Positions 18,110 to 27,793 of a stretch of 64,000 nt of DNA are shown here, in pieces (positions within the stretch are counted from its first letter, which is position 1; every line of letters starts with the position of its first letter). The notes under the pieces were generated by a model. That model was not told where the DNA came from and made no database searches. It saw only the letters and a list, made by a program, of their open reading frames with translations. The stretch spans positions 5,358,367 to 5,422,366 of the forward strand of contig NZ_KB912942.1 of assembly GCF_000383915.1 (NCBI RefSeq), read 5' to 3'. Source of the stretch: Amycolatopsis benzoatilytica AK 16/65 (GTDB lineage: Bacteria; Actinomycetota; Actinomycetes; Mycobacteriales; Pseudonocardiaceae). The translations under genes and the position numbers were made by a program.

Positions 18110-18421
18110 TTGACCGATCCGCGCGTCGCCGCTCAGTTCGTCAACGCGATCTTCTCGATGCTGTCTTTCCTGGTCTTCTCCAACTCCGCGGTGGACACCG
18201 ACTCGCGGGGCATGGCGACCGGGATGGCCCCGCAGCGCCAGCAGGTCGATATCGCCATCGGCATCCCGTTGACGAGCGCGGCGTTCACCGCGGCCGTGGC
18301 GGCTGGGAGCGGACCGGCGGTGGAGCTGTCGGGCATCCAGGTGGCGATCGCCGTCGACGCCTTTACGCTCATCGGTACCGGCGCTCTCCTGCGGCTGGCA
18401 CTGCACCGGACGTCGCGTTGA
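18110..18421 (+). pseudogene. MFS transporter C-terminal fragment
   Basis: The frame contains GMATGMAPQRQQVDIAIGIP, LTSAAFTAAVAAGSGPAVEL and IQVAIAVDAFTLIGTGALL, the final helices of an MFS drug exporter. The upstream residues do not match the family, and there is no ribosome site or credible start. It follows the TIGR04222 gene by only a few bases. Confidence 0.5.
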
Positions 18422-18571
18422 CCGAGCCGCGCGGAGAGCGCGCGTCAAGTGCGAGTGCACGGGGCTGCGCGCCGGAACCGCGGTGGCTCGGCGAGGACCC
18501 CGAACAGCCAGCCCTCGACATGGCGCTGCCCGGCTGCCCGATCCTCGAAGTGCTCGACCCGGCGTCGGCTG

Positions 18572-19063
18572 TCACCGTGACTGCGGCAGCTTGGGCTGCA
18601 TGCGGTCCGAAAGCAAAAAGAGCCCGCCGGCGAGCAGGACCGGAAGCCCCACCGTAACGGCGGCGGCGCCCGCGGACAGGGCCAGCAGCGCACCCACTGC
18701 CAGCAGCAACCACCCCGCTCGCACGGGCCGGCGCAGGCCGAGCACGCCGAGGGGCACGGCGACCGCGAACACGCTGATGAAACCGACTGGACCGGTCCTC
18801 AGGCGCAGCGCCGCGTCGAGCAAGACGAACACCGCCACCACCGCCGCCGCTGCGGTCAGCACCCCGGCCGCCGCATGTGGCCACCGGGCCGCGCAAAACG
18901 TCAGGCCGGCCATGGGCACCAGCCAGGCCAGAACGAACAGGACGCCCCGCACCCCGCCCGGGTCGGCCATCGTCTCCCCGATGATGAACAGCCCGCCGAA
19001 CGCGGCCAGCGCCATCAGCAAACCGAACGCGACGTACTCGGTGATCCGCGCCGGACCTGCCAT
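18572..19063 (-). CDS. Small multi-pass membrane protein, unknown function
   Basis: A 163-residue, very hydrophobic protein with five or six predicted helices, for example YVAFGLLMALAAFGGLFIIG, GVLFVLAWLVPMAGLTFCAA, VLTAAAAVVAVFVLLDAAL and AGWLLLAVGALLALSAGAAA. The ATG at 19063 follows GGAGG by seven bases. No family was recognised. The next gene is divergent from it. Confidence 0.7.
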   Translation of the reverse strand: MAGPARITEYVAFGLLMALAAFGGLFIIGETMADPGGVRGVLFVLAWLVPMAGLTFCAARWPHAAAGVLTAAAAVVAVFVLLDAALRLRTGPVGFISVFAVAVPLGVLGLRRPVRAGWLLLAVGALLALSAGAAAVTVGLPVLLAGGLFLLSDRMQPKLPQSR

Positions 19064-19217
19064 GTCAGCACCTCCACGACGAGGGTTCTCCCGCACCCGG
19101 CATCCGGAACAGGGACGAAGACCCTCGCCCGGCGCGACATTCGACTCTTTCCGCCGGATGGTGAACCGGCGAGGCTCGGCCTCGGCAGCACTGGATCCGC
19201 GGACGGAGGCAGAAGTC

Positions 19218-19694
19218 GTGCAGGACTACACGGTTGACACTCGCCACCAAGCCGAACAGGACACAGCGGTCCTCGAAACCACCTTGTCGGTACCCGAGAT
19301 CGGTCCCTGGCTGGGCCGGGCGTACGCAACTGTCGCGGAAACCCTCGCCGCCCAGCACCTCCGGCCCACCGGGCCGCCGTTCGCGCGATACTACGGGCCC
19401 GACGGAGGCCATTTCCGGGTCGAGGCGGGGTTCCCGGTCGAAGCTCCGATCGCGCCCGCCGGTGAAGTCCACCCCTCGCGGCTGCCGGGCGGCACCTCGG
19501 CGGTGACCGTCCACACCGGACCGTACGACGCGATGGAGCCGGCCTACGACGTGATCACTTCGTGGATCCGGTCTCACGGCGGCGAACCGGTGGACGCCCC
19601 GTGGGAGACCTATCTCGACGACCCGGGCCAGCACCCCGATCCCGCCACCTGGCACACGGAAATCGTCCAGCCCTACCGAGTGCCCGGTCACTGA
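19218..19694 (+). CDS. GyrI-like / effector-binding domain protein
   Basis: A 158-residue protein of the GyrI-like small-molecule-binding fold: AVLETTLSVPEIGPWLGRAY, FARYYGPDGGHFRVEAGFPV, then SRLPGGTSAVTVHTGPYDAM and PWETYLDDPGQHPDPATWHT. Paired effector domains of this kind bind drugs or other small ligands. Stand-alone copies can act as sequestering or hydrolysing proteins. The GTG at 19218 follows GGAGG by eight bases. Confidence 0.85.
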   Translation: MQDYTVDTRHQAEQDTAVLETTLSVPEIGPWLGRAYATVAETLAAQHLRPTGPPFARYYGPDGGHFRVEAGFPVEAPIAPAGEVHPSRLPGGTSAVTVHTGPYDAMEPAYDVITSWIRSHGGEPVDAPWETYLDDPGQHPDPATWHTEIVQPYRVPGH

Positions 19695-19820
19695 TCACTG
19701 CCGACGGCGATATGCCGGCCCGTGCTCACCTCCGAACCTGTTTCTCGACGCGGCCGCCCCCATGGCAGGTTCCGCGCTTACTGCCGAAAAACCCGCACCC
19801 CGGCAGGGGCCTGAACCGCC

Positions 19821-20399
19821 TCAGGACGGGCGGCCGTCGATAGCCCGGCGGAAAAGCGCTTCGATCTCTTCGCGGGTGGGCCGGGGATCGGCCAGGGCCG
19901 CCTGCATGAGCAATCCACAGAACAGTCCGGCCAGGAGGCGGCCGGTGAGCGGATCGGTGCGCAAGCCGTACAACTCGGTCAGTGCCTCGTCCCAGGCGGC
20001 ACTTGCTTTCCGCAGCCGGGGGCGGTGCAGCGCGGCGACATAAAGGTCGTACTCGACCACCGTCGCCCGGTATTGCTCGTTCACGTACCCCATGACCAGG
20101 TCGGCGAGTGCCGCGGCGAAGTCGGCGTCGGGCGGGAGCGCCGCCTCCCATTCCTTCAGCGCGCGCACGTTGTTCTCCGCGGCCTCGTGCAGGGCGACTT
20201 CCAACAGGTCGTCCAACGTCGCGAAGTGGTAGGTCGTCGAGCCGAGCGGCACGTTCGCGGCGGTCGCCACTGCCCGGTGGGTCAGCCCGTCGATGCCCCG
20301 CTCCGCGACCACCTCGATCGCCGCTTTGGCGATCCGCGCCCGCCGTTCCGGATCATTCGGGCCGCGACGCCGGGTCGAGGCGGGCTCGCTCTTCACCAT
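19821..20399 (-). CDS. TetR family regulator of the betaine-type locus
   Basis: A 192-residue TetR regulator with its HTH near residues 30-60 (IDGLTHRAVATAANVPLGST then TYHFATLDDLLEVAL). The C-terminal part (DFAAALADLVMGYVNEQYRA) fits the BetI-like or DUF-type ligand domains. The ATG at 20399 follows AAGGAG; an upstream in-frame start exists but has no ribosome site. It is divergent from the aldehyde dehydrogenase, with a perfect palindrome in between. Confidence 0.9.
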   Translation of the reverse strand: MVKSEPASTRRRGPNDPERRARIAKAAIEVVAERGIDGLTHRAVATAANVPLGSTTYHFATLDDLLEVALHEAAENNVRALKEWEAALPPDADFAAALADLVMGYVNEQYRATVVEYDLYVAALHRPRLRKASAAWDEALTELYGLRTDPLTGRLLAGLFCGLLMQAALADPRPTREEIEALFRRAIDGRPS

Positions 20400-20431
20400 C
20401 GAATCTCCTTGTGGACATCCGTACACACTTC

Positions 20432-20447
20432 GCGTACAAATGTACGC
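20432..20447 (+). promoter_or_regulatory. TetR operator, palindrome GCGTAC-AAAT-GTACGC
   Basis: A perfect six-base inverted repeat with a four-base centre sits midway between the TetR and aldehyde dehydrogenase starts. A further GTACA half-site lies at about 20421. The symmetric position suggests it represses both promoters. Confidence 0.6.
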
Positions 20448-20491
20448 ACTCTTCACGCGCAGCCGCCACCACCTATCGGGGAAGGGGCCGC

Positions 20492-21958
20492 ATGAAAGAC
20501 CTCTGCATCGACGGCATCTGGCTGGAAGCCTCCGCCGGGACCCGGTCGGACGTGCTGAATCCCGCCACCGGCGAGGTCCTCGCCACCGTCGCCGAAGCCG
20601 GGCCGGCGGAAGTCGATGCCGCGGTCAGAGCCGCGAGACGGGCCTTCGACGAGGGCCCGTGGCGCCGCACGACGGCGGCCGAACGCGGCCGGCTCCTGCG
20701 CAAAACGGCCGATCTGCTGGTCCGCGACCGCGAAGAGCTCGCCCGTACCGAATGCCTCGACACCGGCAAGACACTGGGCGAAGGCCGCATCGACGTCGAC
20801 GACGTGACGGACGTGTTCCGCTACTACGCCGACCTCGCAGGCAAAGACGCCGGCCGGATGGTCGACGCCGGCAGCGCGACCGTGGTCAGCCGGATCGTGC
20901 ACGAACCGGTCGGCGTCTGCGCGCTGATCGCGCCGTGGAACTACCCGCTGCTCCAGATGTCCTGGAAAATCGCGCCCGCGCTGGCCGCGGGCAACACCGC
21001 GGTGCTCAAGCCCAGCGAGGTCACCCCGCTGACCACGATCAAGCTGGTCGCGCTCCTGGCCGAGGCGGGCGTGCCGGACGGCGTGGTGAACCTGCTGCTC
21101 GGCGACGGCCGCGTCGGCGCGGCGATGGTCGAGCACCCGGGCGTCGACCTCGTTTCGTTCACCGGCGGCTACGCCACCGGCGAGAAGATCATGACCGCGG
21201 CCGCGAAGGGTGTCCGGCGCGTCGCGCTGGAACTGGGCGGCAAGAACCCGAATGTGGTTTTCGCCGACGCCGACTACGAAACCGCGCTCGACTACGCGCT
21301 GACCGCCGCGTTCGTCCATTCCGGACAGGTGTGTTCGGCGGGCGCGCGGCTGATCGTCCAGGACGCGATCCACGACCGGTTCGTCGCGGATCTCGCCGCG
21401 CGCGCCGACCGGATCCGGGTCGGCGACGGGCTCGACCCGGCCACCGAAACCGGTCCGCTCGTCTCCGCCCGGCACCGGGAGAAGGTCGAGGCGTACCTCC
21501 GCGGCGCCATCGACGCGGGCGCCACCCTGCGCGCCGGCGGCCGACGGCCCGAGGAACCCGCCCTGCGCAACGGGTTCTTCCTGCGGCCGACGGTTTTTTC
21601 CGGCTGCACCAGAGACATGGCCATCGTCCGGGAAGAGGTATTCGGCCCGGTCGTCACGGTGGAGAGCTTCGCCGAGGAGGCCGACGCGATCGCGTTGGCC
21701 AACGACACCGAATACGGGCTCGCCGGGGCGGTGTGGACGTCGGACGCGTCCCGTGCCCAGCGAGTCGCCGCGGCCCTGCGCCACGGCACCGTGTGGATCA
21801 ACGATTACCACCCCTATCTGCCGCAGGCGGAGTGGGGCGGGTTCGGCCGGTCCGGCATCGGCCGCGAGCTCGGACCGGCCGGGCTCGCGGAGTACCAGGA
21901 AAGCAAACACGTCTACCAGAACATCGATCCCGTTCCGCAGCACTGGTTCAAGGGTTGA
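20492..21958 (+). CDS. Aldehyde dehydrogenase, betaine-aldehyde type
   Basis: A 488-residue NAD(P)-dependent aldehyde dehydrogenase. Landmarks are PWNYPLLQMSWKIAPALAAG, FTGGYATGEKIM, LELGGKNPNVVF with the general-base Glu, HSGQVCSAG with the catalytic Cys, and EEVFGPVVTVESF. The pattern is that of betaine/aminoaldehyde dehydrogenases. The adjoining permease and GMC oxidoreductase support oxidation of an imported amino-alcohol such as choline to its acid, but the exact substrate is inferred. It starts a three-gene operon (gaps of 33 and 9 bases). Confidence 0.9.
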   Translation: MKDLCIDGIWLEASAGTRSDVLNPATGEVLATVAEAGPAEVDAAVRAARRAFDEGPWRRTTAAERGRLLRKTADLLVRDREELARTECLDTGKTLGEGRIDVDDVTDVFRYYADLAGKDAGRMVDAGSATVVSRIVHEPVGVCALIAPWNYPLLQMSWKIAPALAAGNTAVLKPSEVTPLTTIKLVALLAEAGVPDGVVNLLLGDGRVGAAMVEHPGVDLVSFTGGYATGEKIMTAAAKGVRRVALELGGKNPNVVFADADYETALDYALTAAFVHSGQVCSAGARLIVQDAIHDRFVADLAARADRIRVGDGLDPATETGPLVSARHREKVEAYLRGAIDAGATLRAGGRRPEEPALRNGFFLRPTVFSGCTRDMAIVREEVFGPVVTVESFAEEADAIALANDTEYGLAGAVWTSDASRAQRVAAALRHGTVWINDYHPYLPQAEWGGFGRSGIGRELGPAGLAEYQESKHVYQNIDPVPQHWFKG

Positions 21959-21991
21959 TTCCCCTTCCCCCACCACGTGAGGACGCACCCG

Positions 21992-23560
21992 ATGACCATA
22001 GATTCGAAACCGGCGGGCGGGGGGCGCGCCGCCGACGACAGCTCCGAGCTCGCCAAGTTCGGGTACCGCCAGGAGCTCGAGCGCTCGCTCGGCTCGTTCT
22101 CCAGCTTCGCCGCCGGGTTCAGCTACATCTCCATCCTGACCGGCGTGTTCCAGCTGTTCTTCTTCGGCTTCGGCTCCGGCGGCCCGGCCTTCATCTGGAC
22201 CTGGCCGCTGGTCTTCCTCGGCCAGCTCGCGGTCGCCCTGTGCTTCGCCGAACTGGCCGGCCAGTTCCCGCTCGCCGGCTCGGTGTACCAGTGGGCCAAG
22301 CAGATCGCGAAACCCGCGACCTCGTGGCTGGCCGGCTGGATCATGATCATCGGCGCGATCGTCACCGCGGCCGCGGTCGCGGTCGCCTACCAGATCATCC
22401 TGCCGCAGGTCTCGACCGCGTTCGAGATCGTCGGCAGCGCCTCCGACGCCGGCCAGACCTCGACGCCGGGCGGCGCGGAGAACGCGATCATCCTGGCGCT
22501 GGTGCTGGTCGTGTTCGCCACGATCGTGAACATCATCGGCGTCAAGCTGATGGCGAAAATCAACAACTTCGGCGTCGCCGTGGAACTCGGCGCGAGCCTG
22601 CTGCTGGTGATCGCGCTCGTCGTCCACCTCAAGCGCGGGCCCGGCCTGGTCTTCGACACGCACGGCACCGAGAGCGGGCACTCGTGGGGCTACCTCGGGG
22701 CGTTCCTGGTGGCGTCTCTGATGAGCGCGTACGTCTTCTACGGCTTCGACACAGCGGGGTCGCTGGCCGAGGAGACGACGCAGCCGCGGCGGCACGCGCC
22801 GCGGGCGATCCTGCGCGCGCTCAGCGCGGCGTTCATCGTCGGCGGGCTGATCATGCTGTTCGGCATGATGGCCGTCGGCAACCTGAACGCACAGGAGCTG
22901 ACCACCTCGGGCATGCCGTACCTGTTGAAGAGCACTCTCGGCGAAGGGCTTGGCGACGCCTTCCTGATCTGCTCGGCCATCGCGATCACCGTGTGCTGCC
23001 TGGCCGTGCAGACCGCGGCGATCCGGATGGCCTGGGCGATGGCCCGCGACGGCCGCCTGCCGTTCAGCCGCGCGATGGCGAAGGTGTCGCCGCGGTCGAA
23101 GACGCCGGTGCTGCCCGCCCTGCTCACCGGCGGCCTCACCGTCGTGGTGCTGCTGATCAACCTGGGCAACCAGCGGGCGTTCTTCATCCTCACCTCGACC
23201 GCGATCGTCCTGTTCTACATCCCGTACCTGATGGTCACCGGGCCGATGCTGGTGCGCCGTCTGCGCGGGCACTGGCCCACCGCGGAGCACGGCCCGTACT
23301 TCAAGCTCGGCCGCTGGGGCACCGTGGTCAACCTGGTCGCGGTGCTCTACGGCGGCGCGATGACGGTCAACCTGATCTGGCCGCGGCCCGAGGTCTACGG
23401 CAGCGACCACTGGTACTTCCAATGGGGCGCGGTGATCGTCACCGGACTGATCGTCGTCGTCGGCGCGATCATGCTCTACGTCCGTCGCCGCACCTGGGGT
23501 TCCGCGCACACCAGTCCCGAGCACCTGCCCGCGGGCACCCCGGACACGCTGCCCGGCTGA
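21992..23560 (+). CDS. APC family amino acid/amine permease
   Basis: A 522-residue transporter with about 12 helices. It opens with FGYRQELERSLGSFSSFAAG and FSYISILTGVFQLFFFGFGS, as in GABA/choline-type APC permeases, and has the conserved VYFGFD-like segment AYVFYGFDTAGSLAEETTQP. It ends with a short cytoplasmic tail. The ATG at 21992 has a GAGGA site just ahead. It lies between the aldehyde dehydrogenase and the GMC oxidoreductase and likely imports their substrate. Confidence 0.9.
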   Translation: MTIDSKPAGGGRAADDSSELAKFGYRQELERSLGSFSSFAAGFSYISILTGVFQLFFFGFGSGGPAFIWTWPLVFLGQLAVALCFAELAGQFPLAGSVYQWAKQIAKPATSWLAGWIMIIGAIVTAAAVAVAYQIILPQVSTAFEIVGSASDAGQTSTPGGAENAIILALVLVVFATIVNIIGVKLMAKINNFGVAVELGASLLLVIALVVHLKRGPGLVFDTHGTESGHSWGYLGAFLVASLMSAYVFYGFDTAGSLAEETTQPRRHAPRAILRALSAAFIVGGLIMLFGMMAVGNLNAQELTTSGMPYLLKSTLGEGLGDAFLICSAIAITVCCLAVQTAAIRMAWAMARDGRLPFSRAMAKVSPRSKTPVLPALLTGGLTVVVLLINLGNQRAFFILTSTAIVLFYIPYLMVTGPMLVRRLRGHWPTAEHGPYFKLGRWGTVVNLVAVLYGGAMTVNLIWPRPEVYGSDHWYFQWGAVIVTGLIVVVGAIMLYVRRRTWGSAHTSPEHLPAGTPDTLPG

Positions 23561-23569
23561 GGAGGACGC

Positions 23570-25237
23570 ATGAGTTCCGAAACCTACGACTTCGTCATCG
23601 TCGGCGGCGGCTCGGCGGGCTGCGCGCTCGCGAACCGGCTGTCCGCCGACCCCGCGAACAAGGTGCTGGTCCTGGAAGCCGGCCGGTCGGACTACAAGTG
23701 GGACGTGTTCATCCACATGCCGGCCGCGCTGACGTTCCCGATCGGGTCGAAGTTCTACGACTGGGGATACCGCAGCGAACCCGAGCCGCAGCTGAACCGG
23801 CGTCGCGTCTACCACGCGCGCGGCAAGGTGCTCGGCGGATCCTCCAGCATCAACGGGATGATCTTCCAGCGCGGCAATCCGATGGACTACGAACGCTGGG
23901 GCGCCGACCCTGGAATGTCCACTTGGGACTATGCGCACTGCCTGCCGTACTTCCAGCGTATGGAAAACTGCCTCGCCGATCCGCCGAACGGGAAGTGGCG
24001 CGGCCACGACGGCCCACTGGAGCTGGAACGCGGACCGGCGACGAACCCGTTGTTCAACGCCTTCTTCGACGCCGCCGAGCAAGCGGGCTACCCGCGCACC
24101 GACGACGTCAACGGCTACCGGCAGGAAGGCTTCGCGGCCTTCGACCGGAACGTCCGAAAAGGACGGCGGCTGTCCGCCGCGCGCGCTTACCTGCACCCGG
24201 TGCAGGGCCGGCCCAACCTGACAGTGAAGACGCACGCGTTCGTGTCGCAGATCCTCTTCGACGGCAACCGCGCGATCGGCGTCGAGTACGCGCAAGGCCG
24301 CGGCGCGCCGGGCGAGGTGTACGGCAAGGAGATCATCCTCTGCGGCGGCGCGATCAACACGCCGCAGCTGCTGCAGCTCTCCGGCGTCGGGAACGCGGCG
24401 GAGCTGGAAAAACTCGGCATCGACGTCGTACGGGATCTGCCCGGCGTCGGCGAGAACCTGCAGGACCACCTGGAGGTGTACATCCAGTACGCCTGCAAGC
24501 AGCCGGTGTCGATGCAGCCGTCGCTGGCCAAGTGGAAACGGCCCTACATCGGCGCGCAGTGGCTGTTCCTGCGGTCCGGTCCGGCCGCGACCAACCACTT
24601 CGAGGGCGGCGGCTTCGTCCGCTCGAACGACGAGGTGGCGTACCCGAACCTGATGTTCCACTTCCTTCCGGTGGCGATCCGGTACGACGGTTCAGCACCC
24701 ACCGAAGGGCACGGCTACCAGGTGCACGTCGGCCCGATGTACGCCGACACCCGCGGGTCGGTGAAGATCACCTCCACCGATCCGCGGCAGCACCCGGCGA
24801 TCAAGTTCAACTACCTGTCCACCGAGACCGACCGCAAGGAATGGGTCGAAGCGGTGCGGGTGGCGCGGAAGATCCTCAACCAGCCCGCGCTGGAGCCGTA
24901 CAACGGCGGGGAGATCTCGCCCGGGCCGTCGGTCGAGACGGACGAGGAGATCCTGGACTGGGTCGCCAAAGACGCCGAAACCGCACTGCACCCGTCGTGC
25001 ACCGCCAAAATGGGCGTGGACGAGCGGTCGGTGGTCGACCCACAGACCATGCGGGTGCACGGCACCGAGGGCCTGCGGGTAGTCGACGCGTCAGTCATGC
25101 CCTACATCACCAACGGCAACATCTACGCCCCGGTGATGATGACCGCCGAGAAAGCCGCCGACCTGATCCTCGGCAACACCCCGCTGGCCCCCGTCAAGCT
25201 GCCGTTCTACCGGCACGGCGACAAGGCCGCGAGGTAA
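23570..25237 (+). CDS. GMC family FAD oxidoreductase, choline-dehydrogenase type
   Basis: A 555-residue flavoenzyme. [17 protein letters not shown] binds [18 protein letters not shown] is the first GMC signature, and [16 protein letters not shown] is the second. The C-terminal end, [10 protein letters not shown] and [16 protein letters not shown], holds the His and Asn of the active site. It oxidises a primary alcohol to an aldehyde, which the first gene of the operon would take to the acid. Nine bases separate it from the permease gene. It is closest to choline dehydrogenases, though related alcohols cannot be excluded. Confidence 0.9.
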   Translation: MSSETYDFVIVGGGSAGCALANRLSADPANKVLVLEAGRSDYKWDVFIHMPAALTFPIGSKFYDWGYRSEPEPQLNRRRVYHARGKVLGGSSSINGMIFQRGNPMDYERWGADPGMSTWDYAHCLPYFQRMENCLADPPNGKWRGHDGPLELERGPATNPLFNAFFDAAEQAGYPRTDDVNGYRQEGFAAFDRNVRKGRRLSAARAYLHPVQGRPNLTVKTHAFVSQILFDGNRAIGVEYAQGRGAPGEVYGKEIILCGGAINTPQLLQLSGVGNAAELEKLGIDVVRDLPGVGENLQDHLEVYIQYACKQPVSMQPSLAKWKRPYIGAQWLFLRSGPAATNHFEGGGFVRSNDEVAYPNLMFHFLPVAIRYDGSAPTEGHGYQVHVGPMYADTRGSVKITSTDPRQHPAIKFNYLSTETDRKEWVEAVRVARKILNQPALEPYNGGEISPGPSVETDEEILDWVAKDAETALHPSCTAKMGVDERSVVDPQTMRVHGTEGLRVVDASVMPYITNGNIYAPVMMTAEKAADLILGNTPLAPVKLPFYRHGDKAAR

Positions 25238-25246
25238 GCCGAGGAG

Positions 25247-25286
25247 CCGATGGCCCGTTCCGCCGCTCCCCGGCACGGGCCATCGG
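25247..25286 (+). terminator. Hairpin terminator of the betaine-type operon
   Basis: A perfect 12-base stem (CCGATGGCCCGT / ACGGGCCATCGG) with a 16-base loop starts nine bases after the GMC stop codon. Confidence 0.7.
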
Positions 25287-25339
25287 CACATCCCGAGCCC
25301 GCAGAAGGAACCCGCGAAGGCCGCCGGGCCGAATTCCCG

Positions 25340-25632
25340 CATCAATGACTCGGTAGTCGCGTGCACCGAGCTCGGCCGAGGTCGTCGACCAGCCACTTCG
25401 TCCGAACAGACGGACGCTGTCGGCAGCGAACCCACGAGGTGCCGCAGGAGAGTCGTCTTGCCGCACCCCGACGGTCCGAGGACCACCGGGACCGGTCCCG
25501 CCGGCACCGACCCCCGGACACCGGTTCTTCGCCGAGAACCGCCGTCACGTCTTCGAATTCGATCTCCGAGGCTAGCGGCGCGCGCCATGCGCTCACCTCC
25601 GCACAGCCGGCTGCACCGCGAGCGAACTTCAT
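25340..25632 (-). pseudogene. ABC transporter ATPase N-terminal remnant
   Basis: One minus-strand frame starts MKFARG and reads ASEIEFEDVTAVLGEEPVSG; a second carries VPAGPVPVVLGPSGCGKTTL and LRHLVGSLP, which is a Walker A motif. Together they resemble the start of a glycine-betaine/proline-type ABC ATPase, broken by a frame change at about 25530. No signature motif or Walker B follows. It sits between the choline-type operon and the R2lox operon. Confidence 0.6.
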
Positions 25633-27275
25633 GGCGCGGCAGACCAGTCGAGGGTCTCCACCTTCAACCGGCCGTTCGCGTGGTCTCCGCGCAGTACCTT
25701 CTTGTCAAACTTCCCCACGCTGGTGCGGGGAATCTCCTCAACGAAGGCCCACCGCTCCGGCAGCCACCACCGCGGCAGCTTGTCCGCCAACCAGGATCGG
25801 AGTTCCCCCGGCGAGACGACCGCTCCCTCGCGAAGGACGACAGCCGCCAGCGGGCGTTCCTGCCAGCGCTCGTCCGGCGCGGCGATGACCGCCGCTTCGA
25901 ACACGTCGGGGTGCCCCGCCAGGGCGGATTCAAGCTCGACCGACGAGATCCACTCACCGCCGGACTTGATGACGTCCTTCATCCGGTCGGTCAGCGTCAG
26001 GAAGCCTTCGGCGCTGAGGTGCCCGACGTCGCCCGTTCGCAGCCATCCGTCGTGGAAGCGCGCGTCGTCGTCGACCTGGTAGTACGAACCGGTCACCCAC
26101 GGGCCTCGGACCTCCAACTCGCCGACGGCCTGCCCGTCCCGCGGCTGAGGCGTGCCGTCGTCGCCGACGATCCGCATCTCGACCCCGCAGACCGGGCGTC
26201 CCTGCGTCGCCCGCATCCGCCACGCGTCGGCCGGTCCCGCGGTGACCGCTGGGCGGGCCACCGACGCCAGCGGCGAGGTCTCGGTCATTCCCCACGCCTG
26301 CAAGATGGTCACCCCGAGCCGGTTCTCGAAGGAATCCAGGAGAGAGCGCGGCACCGCGGACCCGCCGCAGACGACCAGCCGCAACGACGAGAAGTCCAGG
26401 CCGGGTTCCTTCTCCGTGTGCAGGAGCACGTCGTTCCAGATCGTCGGCACCGCCCCGGCCACGGTGGGCCGTTCCGTGTGGACCATCCTGGCCAGCGGAG
26501 CCGCCTGCATGAACCGGTCCGGCATCAGCAGTTCCGCACCGGCCATCAGGGCCGCGTACGGCAGGCCCCACGCGTTGGCGTGGAACATCGGCACGACCGG
26601 CAGGATCCGGTCCTGCTCCGCGATGCCCAGTCCGTTGCCCGTGCAGGCGGCCATCGAGTGCAGGTACAGCGAACGGTGGCTGTACACCACTCCCTTCGGG
26701 TCGCCCGTCGTGCCACTCGTGTAACACATCGCCGCCCCGGCGTCCTCGTCCGCGTCGGTCCAGGCGAACTCCGCTGACTCCGCGGCGAGGGCGTCTTCGT
26801 AGCGGAACACCGCCTTGCCGCTGCCCTCCAGCCCTGCCAAGTCACCGTCGTCGCCGGTGACCAGCACGACTTTGACCGTATCTAGCCCGGGCAGGACGCG
26901 GGCCAGCAGCGGCACGAGCGACGAGTCGACGATGACGACCTTGTCCTCGGCGTGTCCGGCGATGAAGCAAATCTGCTCGGCAGACAACCGGATGTTGAGC
27001 GGGTGCAGCACCGCGCCCATAGCGGGCACCGCGGCGTACGCCTCCAGGTGCTCCTGGTTGTTCCACTGGAACGTGGCCACCCGGTCGTCGCCGGCGATCC
27101 CGAGGCGGCGCAACGCATTGGCGAGCTGACCGCACCTCCGGCCCACCTGCTCGTAGCTCGACCGGCGGAACCCGCCGTCCGTCGCGGTGATCACCCGCCG
27201 GTCGCCGTGGACCTCCACGCCGTGGCGCAGGATCGACGCGACCGTGAGCTGGGTTCCCTGCATGGTGCTGAGCAT
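25629..27275 (-). CDS. AMP-forming fatty-acyl-CoA ligase, last gene of the R2lox operon
   Basis: A 548-residue acyl-CoA synthetase of the FadD type. CYTSGTTGDPKGVVYSH is the AMP/ATP P-loop, LQAWGMTETSPLA the A5 motif, HDGWLRTGDVGHL the A7 region, and VKSGGEWIS with RTSVGKFDKK near the end hold the A8 to A10 residues, including the catalytic Lys. It would convert a carboxylic acid to acyl-AMP and then acyl-CoA. GGAGG precedes the ATG. The start lies 52 bases after the SCP2 stop. It fits as the last step of an alcohol-aldehyde-acid-CoA sequence with the genes upstream. Confidence 0.92.
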   Translation of the reverse strand: MLSTMQGTQLTVASILRHGVEVHGDRRVITATDGGFRRSSYEQVGRRCGQLANALRRLGIAGDDRVATFQWNNQEHLEAYAAVPAMGAVLHPLNIRLSAEQICFIAGHAEDKVVIVDSSLVPLLARVLPGLDTVKVVLVTGDDGDLAGLEGSGKAVFRYEDALAAESAEFAWTDADEDAGAAMCYTSGTTGDPKGVVYSHRSLYLHSMAACTGNGLGIAEQDRILPVVPMFHANAWGLPYAALMAGAELLMPDRFMQAAPLARMVHTERPTVAGAVPTIWNDVLLHTEKEPGLDFSSLRLVVCGGSAVPRSLLDSFENRLGVTILQAWGMTETSPLASVARPAVTAGPADAWRMRATQGRPVCGVEMRIVGDDGTPQPRDGQAVGELEVRGPWVTGSYYQVDDDARFHDGWLRTGDVGHLSAEGFLTLTDRMKDVIKSGGEWISSVELESALAGHPDVFEAAVIAAPDERWQERPLAAVVLREGAVVSPGELRSWLADKLPRWWLPERWAFVEEIPRTSVGKFDKKVLRGDHANGRLKVETLDWSAAP

Positions 27276-27327
27276 TACTTGACCTCCGTCACGCCGAGGA
27301 CGTCGTCATCGGAACTCCGTTCTTAGC

Positions 27328-27735
27328 TCACGCCTTCAGCAGGTCGTCCCGGCCGTCGCGCTCGAGCAACGACTCGTAGGCGGGGAACAGCGATTTCGCC
27401 GCCGGCACGAGCTTCAGGATCTTCGAGACCGGCCCCTTCGCCCGGACCTGTCCCTTGGCCATCGCGACGGACAAGTTCACCTTGCCCAGCCAGAACCGGT
27501 TGCCGGTGTCGGCGGTCATGAACAGCTCGACGTGCGGCGTCAGGTCGCTCGCGCCGGTGCGCACTTCACCGGCGGGGAAGTCGACCGTCAGGATCGAGTC
27601 GGGGTCGGTGTAGGTGATCTGGAGGACGACACCGGAGCCTTTCAGCTTCGGGCCCACCTCCGGGTCGGCCAGACCGTTTTCGAAGACGCCGCCGATGTAC
27701 TTGTAGACCTCGGAGTCATCCTTGAACGCACCCAT
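27328..27735 (-). CDS. SCP2 sterol-carrier domain protein
   Basis: A 135-residue single-domain SCP2 protein. SCP2 domains form a hydrophobic tunnel for fatty acyl chains or sterols. Seen here: VYKYIGGVFENGLADPEVGP, GVVLQITYTDPDSILTVDF, ELFMTADTGNRFWLGKVNLS, VAMAKGQVRAKGPVSKILKL and VPAAKSLFPAYESLL. In other bacteria such small SCP2 proteins accompany fatty-acid or alkane oxidation genes. GAGGAG precedes the ATG. Its place between the aldehyde dehydrogenase and the CoA ligase suggests it carries the hydrophobic intermediate (inference). Confidence 0.9.
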   Translation of the reverse strand: MGAFKDDSEVYKYIGGVFENGLADPEVGPKLKGSGVVLQITYTDPDSILTVDFPAGEVRTGASDLTPHVELFMTADTGNRFWLGKVNLSVAMAKGQVRAKGPVSKILKLVPAAKSLFPAYESLLERDGRDDLLKA

Positions 27736-27793
27736 TTTGCTCTCCTCGCTGAGTTTTTTGCGGAAAACTGTGTAATGTGGACGGACGGCGGGT

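Noticed and set aside
20293..25356. Very long open frames over the betaine-type operon on both strands (over 1,400 residues each)
   Set aside because: They are antisense or out-of-frame shadows caused by high GC third positions. The translations are Arg/Pro/Gly-rich and lack any domain, while the three plus-strand genes have full family motifs.
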